A DNA stretch of 64,000 nucleotides from Ruminococcus sp. (GCA_017470535.1 JAFUYP010000005.1:41301-105300), one strand, 5' to 3'; shown: positions 26,847-34,603, numbered from the stretch's first letter. Made by a program: numbers and translations. Notes: generated from the letters alone by a model not told the origin.

Positions 26847-26875
26847 ATTATACCAATTTATAGGCGTTTTGTCAA
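26847..26875 (-). promoter_or_regulatory. Consensus promoter of the ten-gene ABC operon
   Basis: On the minus strand TTGACA (26875-26870), exactly 17 nt, TATAAT (26852-26847). Both hexamers are perfect. The 5' leader would be about 255 nt long. Confidence 0.82.
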
Positions 26876-26923
26876 GGCGGCGTAAACGTTTTAGTTTTAT
26901 TTTTTTTTAGCTATTTTTACGTT

Positions 26924-26938
26924 TGTGCAATTTGTACA
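26924..26938. promoter_or_regulatory. Palindromic operator candidate TGTGCA-ATT-TGTACA
   Basis: Same 6-3-6 pattern as 26707-26721 with one mismatch. It lies 48 bp upstream of the -35 box of the ABC operon promoter, a typical activator position. Confidence 0.45.
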
Positions 26939-27120
26939 CCCTGCGCTCTCCATTTTATGCAATCTGCAAAAACTCTTTAAACAAGTTTTCAAAGAAAACA
27001 GGGTAAAACGCCCTTTTGATTAAGGCACACTAAAATCTTTTCAGAAAGTTTACAATTACAGTTTCGTAAACGCCCTCATTTCGACCTAAAAGGCGTCGGA
27101 CAAGCTGTATAATTTTCTTA

Positions 27121-27154
27121 CAGACTGTTTCATATTCTTCCATGATACAGTCTG
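27121..27154 (+). promoter_or_regulatory. Hairpin in the leader of the spoIIA operon
   Basis: 13-bp arms with one mismatch (CAGACTGTTTCAT / ATGATACAGTCTG) around an 8-nt loop, 60 nt before the spoIIAA start. There is no T tract, so it is more likely an operator or a stabilising stem than a terminator. Confidence 0.4.
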
Positions 27155-27213
27155 ACCGGGCAGGGCTTTATATCATCAGATACGACACGCCCGACCATGA
27201 AAGGAGATATTTT

Positions 27214-27561
27214 ATGCAGTCGATAGAATTTGACCCGTCACGCAGGATACTGTCGGTGTTTTTATACGGCGAGATAGATCATCACTCCGCCAGAGAGATG
27301 CGTGAAAAGACTGACATAGCAGCCGGCAGGTATCGTCCAAAGCTGTTAGTGCTCGATTTCTCGGGCGTGACGTTTATGGACAGCTCAGGGGTAGGTCTTG
27401 TCATGGGCAGGTACAGGCTCGCTCAGGAGAATGACTTTACTCTGCTTATAGCAAATCCGTCCGAAAGCATAAGAAAGCTGATGCTGCTTGCAGGGCTTGA
27501 CAGGCTGGTAAGGATAGTACAGACAGCACACTCGGCAGCTGACACAGGGAGGGGCAGATGA
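27214..27561 (+). CDS. spoIIAA: Anti-sigma F factor antagonist SpoIIAA (STAS domain)
   Basis: 115 residues, the normal length. The start is the ATG at 27214 with AAAGGAGAT upstream. The STAS landmark DFSGVTFMDSSGVGLVMGRY contains the phosphorylatable Ser of the DSSG motif. Unphosphorylated SpoIIAA binds SpoIIAB and frees sigma F in the forespore. Phosphorylation by SpoIIAB inactivates it and SpoIIE reactivates it. It is the first gene of a three-gene operon with overlapping cistrons, the classical spoIIA order. I could not identify a sigma-H or Spo0A site upstream with confidence. Confidence 0.93.
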   Translation: MQSIEFDPSRRILSVFLYGEIDHHSAREMREKTDIAAGRYRPKLLVLDFSGVTFMDSSGVGLVMGRYRLAQENDFTLLIANPSESIRKLMLLAGLDRLVRIVQTAHSAADTGRGR

Positions 27562-27998
27562 TGAAGACGATAACCAACTCTATTAAAATAGTATTCCCGG
27601 CACAATCGGAGAATGAGGCTCTCGCAAGAATGGCGGCAAGCGGCTTTCTGTCTGTGAGCGGCGTTCCTGTCGGGGTCATAGCAGAGCTTAAAACTGCTGT
27701 TTCGGAGGGCGTCACGAATGCGATAGTCCACGGATACAGGAACATGAGCGGAAATGTAACGCTCGAGCTAAAACGCTTTGCAAGCGGCAGGATAAAGATA
27801 GTCATTCGTGACAAGGGAGTCGGGATAGCAGACATCAAAAAAGCCATGCAGCCTTTATACACCACCGCCCCCGAGGAAGAGCGTGCAGGGCTGGGGTTTG
27901 CGATAATGGAGAGCTTCTGCGACAAGGTGAAGGTCAGAAGCTCACCCGGCTGCGGAACGGCAGTAACGCTCGAAAAGTACATAGCCGATGAAAAATGA
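27558..27998 (+). CDS. spoIIAB: Anti-sigma F factor / serine kinase SpoIIAB
   Basis: 146 residues of the GHKL ATPase fold. The N-box is ELKTAVSEGVTNAIVHGY, the G1 box RDKGVGIADIKKAM and the G2 region EEERAGLGFAIMESFCDKV. It binds and silences sigma F and phosphorylates SpoIIAA with ATP. The ATG overlaps the SpoIIAA stop (ATGA). A second ATG directly follows and GGGAGGGG lies just upstream. Gene order and size leave little doubt. Confidence 0.95.
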   Translation: MMKTITNSIKIVFPAQSENEALARMAASGFLSVSGVPVGVIAELKTAVSEGVTNAIVHGYRNMSGNVTLELKRFASGRIKIVIRDKGVGIADIKKAMQPLYTTAPEEERAGLGFAIMESFCDKVKVRSSPGCGTAVTLEKYIADEK

Positions 27999-28638
27999 CA
28001 GGCTCGTTAGTGAGAACATGGGGCTTGTACACCTTTGCGCCAACAGGCTCAGGGGCAGAGGGATAGAGTACGAGGAGCTTTTCAGTGCAGGCAGCTTAGG
28101 GCTTGTCAAGGCGGCAAGAGGGTTCGATGAGAGCAGGGGGCTTAAATTCTCCACCTACGCCGTGCCTGTGATACTCGGCGAGATACGCAGGCTTTTTCGT
28201 GACGGCGGTCAGGTCAAGGTCAGCAGACCTGTCAAGGAATTATCGCTAAGGCTTAACCGGGAAAAGGATATATTTACAAAAAACACAGGCAGAGAGCCTA
28301 CCGCAGAGGAGCTTGCAGAGCTTACGGGAGAATCTGTCGAGAGGATAGCAGAAGCGATAGCGTCATCTAAACCGCTTATAAGTCTGACAGAATGGGACGA
28401 TGACGGTGAGCGGCAGGCGGACATTCCCGTCCCTGCTCCGGACGGCGAGATAGTGGACAGGTTAGCGCTTTACTCATCGCTCAGAGAGCTTGAAAAGCGT
28501 GACAGGCAGATAGTTTTCATGAGATACTTTGAGAACAAAACGCAGAGCGAGGTCGCAAGGCGGCTCGGAATGACTCAGGTACAGGTATCACGCAGGGAAA
28601 AGAAGATAATGGCGCAGCTTAATGAGATGCTCGGGTGA
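27988..28638 (+). CDS. sigF: Sporulation sigma factor F
   Basis: 216 residues. Region 2 (SENMGLVHLCANR, IEYEELFSAGSLGLVKAARGFDESRGLKFSTYAVPVILGEIRRLFRD) and region 4 (LEKRDRQIVFMRYFENKTQSEVARRLGMTQVQVSRREKKI) are complete. The same sequence type also covers sigma G, but position behind SpoIIAB identifies sigma F. The ATG lies inside the last codons of SpoIIAB (11-bp overlap), so expression is probably coupled. It directs early forespore genes. Its presence shows that the organism has at least part of the sporulation programme. Confidence 0.95.
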   Translation: MKNDRLVSENMGLVHLCANRLRGRGIEYEELFSAGSLGLVKAARGFDESRGLKFSTYAVPVILGEIRRLFRDGGQVKVSRPVKELSLRLNREKDIFTKNTGREPTAEELAELTGESVERIAEAIASSKPLISLTEWDDDGERQADIPVPAPDGEIVDRLALYSSLRELEKRDRQIVFMRYFENKTQSEVARRLGMTQVQVSRREKKIMAQLNEMLG

Positions 28639-28668
28639 AAGACCGTCGGGAAAGCTCCCGGCGGTCTT
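28639..28668 (+). terminator. Terminator of the spoIIA operon
   Basis: Stem AAGACCG-TCGGGA / TCCCGG-CGGTCTT directly after the sigF stop, followed by TATTAT. The T tract is short. Confidence 0.65.
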
Positions 28669-28832
28669 ATTATCGGGGCGGACGGATGCCCATTCGGGCA
28701 AATGAAGTGTGACTTCGGTATATGAGCGTGACGAGGGGTTATTTGTCGGGAAACTATGCTTTTATATTGATATGGGTCTGCATATTATGGCGGAAATAAG
28801 GAATAATAATTTTAAACAAAGTGTGAAAAGGG

Positions 28833-28861
28833 TTGACAAACACGGGAGCATCGTGTATAAT
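28833..28861 (+). promoter_or_regulatory. Consensus promoter of trxA-trxB
   Basis: TTGACA, 17-nt spacer, TATAAT; both hexamers perfect. The start codon of trxA is 54 nt after the -10. Confidence 0.85.
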
Positions 28862-28914
28862 ATAAATATAGGTTTGATAAAACATTATTTTATAAAACAG
28901 AAAGGATGATATTT

Positions 28915-29223
28915 ATGGCAGCAGTAGTTGTAACATCGGCAAATTTTGAAGCAGAGGTATTAAAGGCAGACAAGCCTGTTATCGTTGATTTCTGGGCATC
29001 GTGGTGCGGTCCGTGCAAAATGCTCTCCCCTGTCATTGAGGATATTGCAGATACCGAGGACAGTGTAAAGGTCGCAAGCGTTAATGTTGATGACGAAATG
29101 GGGCTTGCTTCACAGTACGGGATAAGCTCGATCCCGACGCTGCTCGTTTTCAAGGGCGGTCAGCTTGTTAATCAGTCGGTAGGCGTTATCGGGCGTGACG
29201 AGATACTTGCACTCGCAAAGTAA
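28915..29223 (+). CDS. trxA: Thioredoxin
   Basis: 102 residues, normal length. The active site is WASWCGPCKM and the cis-Pro loop is ISSIPTLLVFKGG. It reduces protein disulfides in the cytoplasm. The ATG at 28915 is preceded by AAAGGATG, and the in-frame ATG at 28906 lies inside that site. Thioredoxin reductase follows 11 bp downstream, so electron donor and carrier are co-expressed. Confidence 0.95.
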   Translation: MAAVVVTSANFEAEVLKADKPVIVDFWASWCGPCKMLSPVIEDIADTEDSVKVASVNVDDEMGLASQYGISSIPTLLVFKGGQLVNQSVGVIGRDEILALAK

Positions 29224-29234
29224 GGCGGTGTGAT

Positions 29235-30152
29235 ATGACTGACATTATAATAGTAGGAGCAGGTCCTGCCGGGCTGACAGCAGCTATTTACGCTCAGCGT
29301 GCAGGAAGAAAGGCAGTAGTTTTTGAAGCGTCCGTCTACGGCGGACAGATCGTCAACACGCCGGAGATAGAAAACTACCCTGCTATCAAGAAGATCTCGG
29401 GGTATGAGTTTGCACAGACGCTTTACGAGCAGGCCAAGGACTTAGGCGCTGAGATAAAAATGGAGCGTGTCGTCGGCATCAAAGACGGCGGCAGCGTAAA
29501 GACGGTAGTTACCGACAAGGGTGAGTACGAATGCAGGGCGGTCATATTAGCGACAGGCGCTAAAAATCGTCCGCTCGGGCTTGAAAACGAGAAGGCGCTT
29601 ATCGGCAAGGGCGTTTCATACTGTGCGACCTGTGACGGAATGTTCTTCCGTGGCAAGACGGTGGCTGTCGCAGGCGGCGGAAACACGGCGGTCGAGGACG
29701 CATTTTTCCTGTCGAATTACTGCGAGAAGGTCTATCTTATACACAGGCGTGATGAATTCAGGGCGCACGAGCGTGAGGTCGAAAAGCTGAGAGCAAAAGA
29801 GAACGTGGAGTTCGTGCTGAACAAAAACGTGACCGCCCTCAGAGAGGACGGCGGCAGGCTTTGTGCGGTCGAGGTGACGGACAAGAACACGAATGAAAAG
29901 CAAGAGCTTTCGGTCGCAGGTCTGTTCGTGGCGATAGGTCAGTCGCCCGACAACACGGCGTTTGAAAATGTAGCATCGCTTGCAGACGGCGGATACATCA
30001 AAGCCGGCGAGGACTGTCTGACAGGAACAGACGGCATATTCACAGCAGGCGACTGCCGGACAAAGGCGGTACGTCAGCTGACCACAGCCGCATCTGACGG
30101 CGCAGCAGCAGCACTTGCGGCAAGCGGATACATCGACAGCATGGATATTTGA
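29235..30152 (+). CDS. trxB: Thioredoxin-disulfide reductase
   Basis: 305 residues. The FAD-binding motif is GAGPAGLTAAIYAQRAG, the redox-active pair is CATCDGMFF, the NAD(P)H motif is VAGGGNTAVEDAFFLS, and the C-terminal FAD motif is GIFTAGDCRTKAVRQLTTAASDGAAAA. It passes electrons from NAD(P)H through FAD to thioredoxin. The second motif is followed by HRRDEFRAHE, the NADPH-type pattern. A palindromic repeat follows immediately after the stop. Confidence 0.95.
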   Translation: MTDIIIVGAGPAGLTAAIYAQRAGRKAVVFEASVYGGQIVNTPEIENYPAIKKISGYEFAQTLYEQAKDLGAEIKMERVVGIKDGGSVKTVVTDKGEYECRAVILATGAKNRPLGLENEKALIGKGVSYCATCDGMFFRGKTVAVAGGGNTAVEDAFFLSNYCEKVYLIHRRDEFRAHEREVEKLRAKENVEFVLNKNVTALREDGGRLCAVEVTDKNTNEKQELSVAGLFVAIGQSPDNTAFENVASLADGGYIKAGEDCLTGTDGIFTAGDCRTKAVRQLTTAASDGAAAALAASGYIDSMDI

Positions 30153-30169
30153 AACAACCCCCTTGACCT

Positions 30170-30377
30170 TATGGGTGGTGCTTATAAGAATACTTATGCG
30201 TTTTATCGGGGGAAACCTTTCTGAAGAAAGGTTCTCCCCCGAACCCCTTTCCAAAGACTTTCAATTTATTTTTTTCATAAAGGGCATATATGCCCTTTAT
30301 GAAAAAATGGGTCAAAAGGTTTAGGAAGGGGGTCTGGGGGATAACCCTTTTTCAAAAGGGTTGCCCCCGGTAGAACA
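30170..30377. repeat. Palindromic intergenic repeat, copy B
   Basis: Second copy of the element at 8687-8892, with the same three hairpins: GGGGGAAACCTTTC/GAAAGGTTCTCCCCC, the perfect palindrome ATAAAGGGCATATATGCCCTTTAT, and GGGGGATAACCCTTTT/AAAAGGGTTGCCCCC. The right outer arm seen in copy A is missing. Like copy A it starts directly behind a stop codon. Confidence 0.82.
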
Positions 30378-30425
30378 AATAGTATGCTTCAAGTGTAGAC
30401 CCGAAAGGGACAACATAAAAGCAAA

Positions 30426-30458
30426 CACCGCCAAATCTCCTCAAAAGTATTGGCGGTG
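30426..30458 (+). terminator. Hairpin, possible trxB terminator
   Basis: Perfect 9-bp stem CACCGCCAA/TTGGCGGTG with a 15-nt loop. It is followed by mixed sequence, not a clean T tract, so termination is uncertain. Confidence 0.45.
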
Positions 30459-30481
30459 CTTGTACACTTAAAATATTTTGG

Positions 30482-30578
30482 AGCCGTTACAGATCCGGGG
30501 TGGTGGTACACCCCGGGCTGGCTATCCTTTAAATACAGTATATCACACCCCTGACTGTTTGTCAAGGGGTGTTTTGTT
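30482..30578 (+). ncRNA. Possible small structured RNA with its own terminator
   Basis: Nested stems AGCC..GGCT and CCGGGGTG..CACCCCGG (30482-30524) are followed by a Rho-independent terminator (ACACCCC/GGGGTGT, then TTTTGTT, 30545-30578). It matches no RNA family that I recognise; SRP RNA, tmRNA and 6S RNA signatures are absent. No upstream promoter is clear. It could instead be the 3' end of the trxAB transcript. Confidence 0.3.
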
Positions 30579-30592
30579 AGTTGTCAACCCAC

Positions 30593-30622
30593 AAAAAAAG
30601 ACCGCCGAAGCGGTCTTTTTGT
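30593..30622. terminator. Bidirectional terminator between trxB region and pilin gene
   Basis: Stem AAAAAGACCGC/GCGGTCTTTTT with a CGAA loop and T runs on both strands. It serves the minus-strand pilin gene and backs up the plus-strand terminator. Confidence 0.8.
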
Positions 30623-30655
30623 TTTTCTGGATCAACTTAGATCTTACACTGAAGA

Positions 30656-31120
30656 TTAAGCAAGAACTGTGTTAGCCTTAGCTGTCTTTGTGAGGTTAGC
30701 AGCTGTTACAGCAGCATCAGTGATGTTCTTGCCGCACTTGTCATCAGCCTCTGTCGGATAAGAACCAACATAAAGGTCTGTGTTTGTCTTAGCAGCGAAG
30801 CAGCATACAGGAGCGCCATTAGCAAAGCTTACAGCCCACTTGATATCGTCGCCTGAACCAAGGTTCTTCTTGATGTCAGGAGCCTGAGTATCATTATCCT
30901 TGATGAGTGTAACTGTTACAGGTGTACCAGCTGTCTCCTGCTTTGTAGCATATGTTGCAGCTGCTGTGTAAACCTGCTTAGCGTTAGCGTTTGCAGTTGA
31001 GATCTTGGAATCCTTAACGTAACCCATAAGTGAAGGTACGAGGATTGCTGCGAGAACACCGATGATAGCGATAACAACGATGAGCTCTACGAGTGTAAAA
31101 CCTTTGTTTGACTTCTTCAT
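30656..31120 (-). CDS. Type IV pilin-like protein
   Basis: 154 residues from the ATG at 31120 (GGAGGGAT upstream; an ATG at 31135 is part of that site). The class III signal KKSNKG|FTLVELIVVIAIIGV has the prepilin peptidase site after Gly and the conserved Glu at position 5 of the mature protein. A globular C-terminal domain follows, with a Cys pair (VCCFAAK) and one further Cys (DDKCGKN). It is monocistronic, with its own promoter and terminator. No pilus ATPase, platform protein or peptidase gene lies in the window. It may be a major pilin of a type IV or Tad-like system or a pseudopilin of a secretion/competence system. Confidence 0.88.
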   Translation of the reverse strand: MKKSNKGFTLVELIVVIAIIGVLAAILVPSLMGYVKDSKISTANANAKQVYTAAATYATKQETAGTPVTVTLIKDNDTQAPDIKKNLGSGDDIKWAVSFANGAPVCCFAAKTNTDLYVGSYPTEADDKCGKNITDAAVTAANLTKTAKANTVLA

Positions 31121-31223
31121 AAGAAATCCCTCCATAATATAATAAAATTTTACGAGCCGCCGTGTATAGGGTCACAACGCACTCTGTGTTCAGAAAGCCC
31201 TTTGCTTTCCTTTCACTATTGAT

Positions 31224-31252
31224 AGTATAGCACCTTATGCTCGATTTGTCAA
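31224..31252 (-). promoter_or_regulatory. Promoter of the pilin gene
   Basis: On the minus strand TTGACA, 17-nt spacer, TATACT (one mismatch). The leader is about 100 nt and I see no known riboswitch in it. Confidence 0.78.
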
Positions 31253-31389
31253 TAGATTTTTGCTCATTTTTCAAAATTTGTGCAAAGTGATAGTTTTAAT
31301 TGTGTTTGTTTGGTGAAAATGAATACGTTGTAAACGTTTTGTCACTTTTCAGGTAACACCGCTCTATACATAGTGCGGTATTGCCTATA

Positions 31390-32850
31390 TCATTCTTCCG
31401 CCTGCTGTGCAGGTTCTTCCGCAGGAGCAGGCTCGTTCTCGACAGGCTCGGTCTCAACGGGTTCTGTCTCGGCAGGCTCAGTTTCGACAGGTTCGGTCTG
31501 CGGAGGATCGGTCTCAACAGGCTCTGTCTCGGCAGGCTCTGTCTCGACAGGCTCGGTCTCGGGAGGGTCGGTCTGCGCTGCCTGCGTCTGCTTCTCTGTG
31601 ACCTCCTTTGTTTCCTTCTTGGTGGTCTTCTCCGTTTCCTCCTTTTGCTTTGTCTTCTTGGTCTTTTTGGTCGTCTTTTCCTCGTCAGCCTGCTGTGCCG
31701 TCGTGGTCGTCTCGCTATATGTAGTCGTACCCCATGTTCCGGTATATGCTTCTGTCGTTGTGGGCTTGGCAGTCGTTGTTGTCGTAGTGGTCGTGATATT
31801 GAGCGATTCGTCTATCTTGCCTATCTGTATAATGCCCCACAGGCCGCCCTTTCTTACCCATGCAAGTCCGTTGAGGACAGGTCTTGCCTGCTCGAACTCG
31901 CCCGGGGTGACTACGACCTTGCCCTTTTTATTATAGTATCCGAAGCCCTTGTCGGTAGCGACTGCCACATACTTACCTGCATACAGATAAGGGTGCAGAC
32001 CCTCGGATACATTGAGGTCGCTTGCAAGTGACGCCTGCGGTACTGCATCACAGATGAAGTCGATTATCTGCTTGCCGTCGGAATTGAAATACCCCCACTT
32101 GCCGCCCTTTTCAAGTGCGATACAAGTGCCGCCCGTACCTTTATAAACAGGCAGGTATGCGTCCTCATATTCAAAATCTGTTATCAGCTCGCTGCCCTTG
32201 CTAAGTGCAAAGTTTTCGTCTACTATATTCACTCTGTATTCATTATCGCCGGTCTTTTCCACCTCGACCGACTGCACAGCGACTGTACGTTTGCCGGTAT
32301 ACTCCTTTGCAAAGCTGTCCTTATAGTTCTGATAGTAGCACTGCTTGCCTGCTTCGTCATAGAAGAAATATCTGTCCTTTATCTGGCGGTCAGGGGCATT
32401 ATAAACGATATTGCCCGACGCGTCTATCGAGCAGTGCTGAGTACCGTCAGCAGTCACTCTTGACAGTGTCATCATACCGTCATAGCCTATATAATAATCC
32501 GTATACTCCGGCTTTACAAGTATACCGCCCTTATAATCGACAAAGCCATACATACCGTCACGCTTGATTATCGCCACACGGTAATATGCGTTGTTCTCGA
32601 CCTCCTCGTCGTTTACCTGAGCGCCGTCGGGAGCTATGATATTCTCGGCTTCTATTGTAGGCTCTATCACCCATTCGTAGCCGGTAGCATATCCGCCCTC
32701 GTCCTCTTCCCCGCCCTCATCTGTCTTTGAGGAATTATTTATCTCATCAAGCAGTGACGGGCGCTTTGAGCTGTCATCATTGCCGCACGCTGTGAGCATC
32801 GACGACATGAGCGCCGCCGCTATAAGCATACAAGCTATCTTGTTCATCAT
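31390..32850 (-). CDS. WG-repeat lipoprotein with Thr- and Glu-Pro-rich tail
   Basis: 486 residues from the middle of three tandem ATG codons (32850); AAAGG lies 5 nt upstream, and GTG 32856 or ATG 32853/32847 are alternatives. The lipoprotein signal ends LTAC. WG (KWG) repeats spread over about 100-345, for example YGFVDYKGGILVKPEYTDYY, KWGYFNSDGKQIIDF and GFGYYNKKGKVVVTPGEFE. A poly-Thr stretch and Lys/Thr-rich segment follow. The end is a degenerate repeat of TEPVETEPAE units (about 430-475), a typical extended wall-spanning stalk. WG repeats are thought to mediate binding. It is the last gene of a four-gene operon, 15 bp behind the ArsC-like gene. Confidence 0.83.
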   Translation of the reverse strand: MMNKIACMLIAAALMSSMLTACGNDDSSKRPSLLDEINNSSKTDEGGEEDEGGYATGYEWVIEPTIEAENIIAPDGAQVNDEEVENNAYYRVAIIKRDGMYGFVDYKGGILVKPEYTDYYIGYDGMMTLSRVTADGTQHCSIDASGNIVYNAPDRQIKDRYFFYDEAGKQCYYQNYKDSFAKEYTGKRTVAVQSVEVEKTGDNEYRVNIVDENFALSKGSELITDFEYEDAYLPVYKGTGGTCIALEKGGKWGYFNSDGKQIIDFICDAVPQASLASDLNVSEGLHPYLYAGKYVAVATDKGFGYYNKKGKVVVTPGEFEQARPVLNGLAWVRKGGLWGIIQIGKIDESLNITTTTTTTTAKPTTTEAYTGTWGTTTYSETTTTAQQADEEKTTKKTKKTKQKEETEKTTKKETKEVTEKQTQAAQTDPPETEPVETEPAETEPVETDPPQTEPVETEPAETEPVETEPVENEPAPAEEPAQQAEE

Positions 32851-32865
32851 CATCACCTTTGAATC

Positions 32866-33213
32866 CTATTCCTTAGTCCACTTTTCCCATACATCGGGCT
32901 TATAGCCCACTGCCGCCTTTCTGCCGTTCCTGACAACAGGCGTTTTTATAAGAGTGCCGTTTTCAAGCAGCTTTTCTTTCTTTGCATCATCTGAAGAAAG
33001 GTACTTTAAAAGCACTGCGTCCTGTGACTTATTCTTATCGTCTATGACAGCATCAAGTCCGCCGGCTGCGCTTATGACGCTTTCAAGCTCGCCCTTGCTC
33101 ATACCCTTTTGTTTCAAGTCGATATACTGGTATTTTATGCCACGCTCCTTGAAAAAGCGCTCTGCCTTTTTGGTGTCAAAGCATTTTGCTTTACCGAATA
33201 TCTGTATATTCAC
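32866..33213 (-). CDS. ArsC/Spx family thioredoxin-fold protein
   Basis: 115 residues from a GTG at 33213 that overlaps the dtd stop (GTGA), which argues for translational coupling; a longer frame to 33237 lacks a ribosome binding site. The N-terminus is [21 protein letters not shown], with one active-site-like Cys (CxxT). The C-terminal [23 protein letters not shown] is typical of the ArsC family. Lack of a CxxC pair and no arsenate-type partner gene suggest a glutaredoxin-like or regulatory member, not a proven arsenate reductase. Confidence 0.85.
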   Translation of the reverse strand: MNIQIFGKAKCFDTKKAERFFKERGIKYQYIDLKQKGMSKGELESVISAAGGLDAVIDDKNKSQDAVLLKYLSSDDAKKEKLLENGTLIKTPVVRNGRKAAVGYKPDVWEKWTKE

Positions 33214-33671
33214 AGGAGTATCTTCCCCTCTCTGCATTCGAGCGTTATCGTGAATGGTCCGTCGTTTTCAAGGCTGACCTTCATATCAGCGCCGAAAACT
33301 CCCCTCTCGACCTTACAGCCTGCAAGCTCTGCACACTTTTCACAGAAATAGCGGTACATCTCGTCCGCTTCATCAGGCTTCATAGCGCCTACAAAGCTCG
33401 GTCTGTTGCCCTTTCTGCAATCGGCAAGAAGTGTGAACTGCGACACACAGAGTATATCGCCGCCGACATCTTTTAAAGAAAGGTTTATCTTATCATTTTC
33501 ATCGTCGAATATCCGAAGCCCCGTGATCTTTGCAGCGAGCTTATCGGCGTCCTCTCTGGTATCGCCGTCTGCCGCCCCGAAAAGCACAAGGAAGCCCTTC
33601 TGTATCTCTCCGACGGTCTCGCCGTCAACTTTCACACGGGCATAGTTTACACGCTGAACGACCGCCCTCAT
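33210..33671 (-). CDS. dtd: D-aminoacyl-tRNA deacylase
   Basis: 153 residues, normal length. Family motifs are MRAVVQRV, the SQFTLLAD active-site block, RPSF and the C-terminal [10 protein letters not shown] (usually NxGPVT). It removes D-amino acids, and glycine from mischarged tRNA-Ala, recycling tRNA. The ATG overlaps the aldose-epimerase stop (TGATG). Start and stop overlaps tie three genes of this operon together. Confidence 0.93.
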   Translation of the reverse strand: MRAVVQRVNYARVKVDGETVGEIQKGFLVLFGAADGDTREDADKLAAKITGLRIFDDENDKINLSLKDVGGDILCVSQFTLLADCRKGNRPSFVGAMKPDEADEMYRYFCEKCAELAGCKVERGVFGADMKVSLENDGPFTITLECREGKILL

Positions 33672-34531
33672 CACTTCACCCCGATAAAATATCTGTACTC
33701 AAACGTCTGCCCTGCCGGGAGTTTTACTGCGTGGGGCTTTTTCTCTATATCCTCAAACTCGTCATCGCAGTAGACAGGAACGCTTGTCCACGGCTCCAAG
33801 CAGACGAATCTTGCGTCATCGTTGCCTGTTGACGACCAGACTGCTATACACTCAGACTCAGGATAACGCACGGTGACGCTGTGCTTACCTTTTTCACTCA
33901 TGAGTGTGACAGCACCGGACTGCGGCTTATCCTTCATGATAACATCGTGGTCAAAGAGCTTTCTTGTCAGCTTATAGCCGTACTCATCATTTATAACAGT
34001 ACGCTCGCCGCCTGTGAGCAGCGGCTGGATAATAGTTTCCTTTTTATCGTATCTTACCTCGTAGTCATCAAAGCTGAGCCCGTCCTCAAGCGGACAGTTG
34101 AACGCCGGATGACCGCCAAGATAGAAATACATATCCTTATCGCCTGTATTCTTAACGGCATTTAAAACCTCGACCTCGTTATCCCTTACCGTGAACTTAA
34201 CTGTAAGCTCAAAGTCATAGGGGTAGACCTTCAGGGTATCGTCATTGCTTGTGAGCATAAAAGACAGGCTGTCATCGGTTTCAGGGAGGGCTTCAAACTC
34301 CATATCCCTTGCAAAGCCGTGGTTTGAGGGCATTGTATATTCTATGCCGTCTGCCTTATACTTTTTATCCTTCGGCGAGCATACGAACGGGAAAAGTATC
34401 GGCGCATAGCGCTTCCACGCATCTCCTGCCTGCCAGATATACTCGACCCCGTCCTTTTTCACCGAGCAAAGCTCAGCGCCGGAGGTATTTGCTGATATTT
34501 CAAGTGTCGGTGTCTTTAATGTACGTTTCAT
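33671..34531 (-). CDS. Aldose 1-epimerase family protein
   Basis: 286 residues from the ATG at 34531 (GAGGA 10 nt upstream; a GTG at 34537 is the alternative). Features are [24 protein letters not shown] (catalytic-type His in HGFAR), [12 protein letters not shown] (second His) and the Glu of CLEPWTSVP. It resembles the LacX/YeaD-like branch of aldose 1-epimerases, which interconvert sugar anomers or phosphorylated sugars. It is the first gene of the epimerase-dtd-ArsC-WG operon. Confidence 0.88.
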   Translation of the reverse strand: MKRTLKTPTLEISANTSGAELCSVKKDGVEYIWQAGDAWKRYAPILFPFVCSPKDKKYKADGIEYTMPSNHGFARDMEFEALPETDDSLSFMLTSNDDTLKVYPYDFELTVKFTVRDNEVEVLNAVKNTGDKDMYFYLGGHPAFNCPLEDGLSFDDYEVRYDKKETIIQPLLTGGERTVINDEYGYKLTRKLFDHDVIMKDKPQSGAVTLMSEKGKHSVTVRYPESECIAVWSSTGNDDARFVCLEPWTSVPVYCDDEFEDIEKKPHAVKLPAGQTFEYRYFIGVK

Positions 34532-34574
34532 TTTCACACTTCCTCATTATTAGAAAATTATTGCAGTTACAATT

Positions 34575-34603
34575 ATTATACAATGGCTGCTCTGATTTTT
34601 CAA
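34575..34603 (-). promoter_or_regulatory. Promoter of the aldose epimerase-dtd operon
   Basis: On the minus strand TTGAAA, 17-nt spacer, TATAAT. The start codon is 44 nt after the -10. Confidence 0.75.

Larger units (their letters stand above)
26586..27213. promoter_or_regulatory. Long divergent regulatory region between the ABC operon and the spoIIA operon
   Basis: About 630 bp without a supported gene. Features listed separately are a perfect minus-strand promoter (26847-26875), palindromes TGTGCA-N3-TGCACA (26707-26721) and a one-mismatch copy (26924-26938), a terminator-like leader hairpin (26656-26703) and a hairpin before spoIIAA (27121-27154). Half-sites TGCACA occur at 26603-26608 and 26613-26618, and a degenerate site TATGCA-N3-TGCAAA lies at 26956-26970. 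The remainder is AT-rich. Confidence 0.7.
30153..30655. other. 500-bp non-coding region after trxB
   Basis: Holds, in order, repeat copy B (30170-30377), a hairpin (30426-30458), a GC-rich stem-loop (30482-30524) followed by an intrinsic terminator (30545-30578), and a bidirectional terminator (30593-30622). No open frame here looks coding. Confidence 0.7.

Noticed and set aside
27142-27213. Upstream extension of SpoIIAA to an earlier ATG
   Set aside because: The ATG at 27214 has AAAGGAGAT at good distance and gives the normal family length; the upstream ATG has no ribosome binding site.
30482-30524. SRP RNA, tmRNA or 6S RNA
   Set aside because: No GGAA-capped SRP helix, tRNA-like domain or open 6S bubble could be recognised.
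31121-31223. c-di-GMP (GEMM) riboswitch in the pilin leader
   Set aside because: Pilin genes often have one, but the conserved core motifs of the GEMM aptamer are not present in this leader.
31420-31570. Periodic GGCTCGGTCTC-like repeats that resemble a CRISPR or minisatellite
   Set aside because: They encode the Glu-Pro-Thr repeats of the WG lipoprotein in frame and have no spacer structure.
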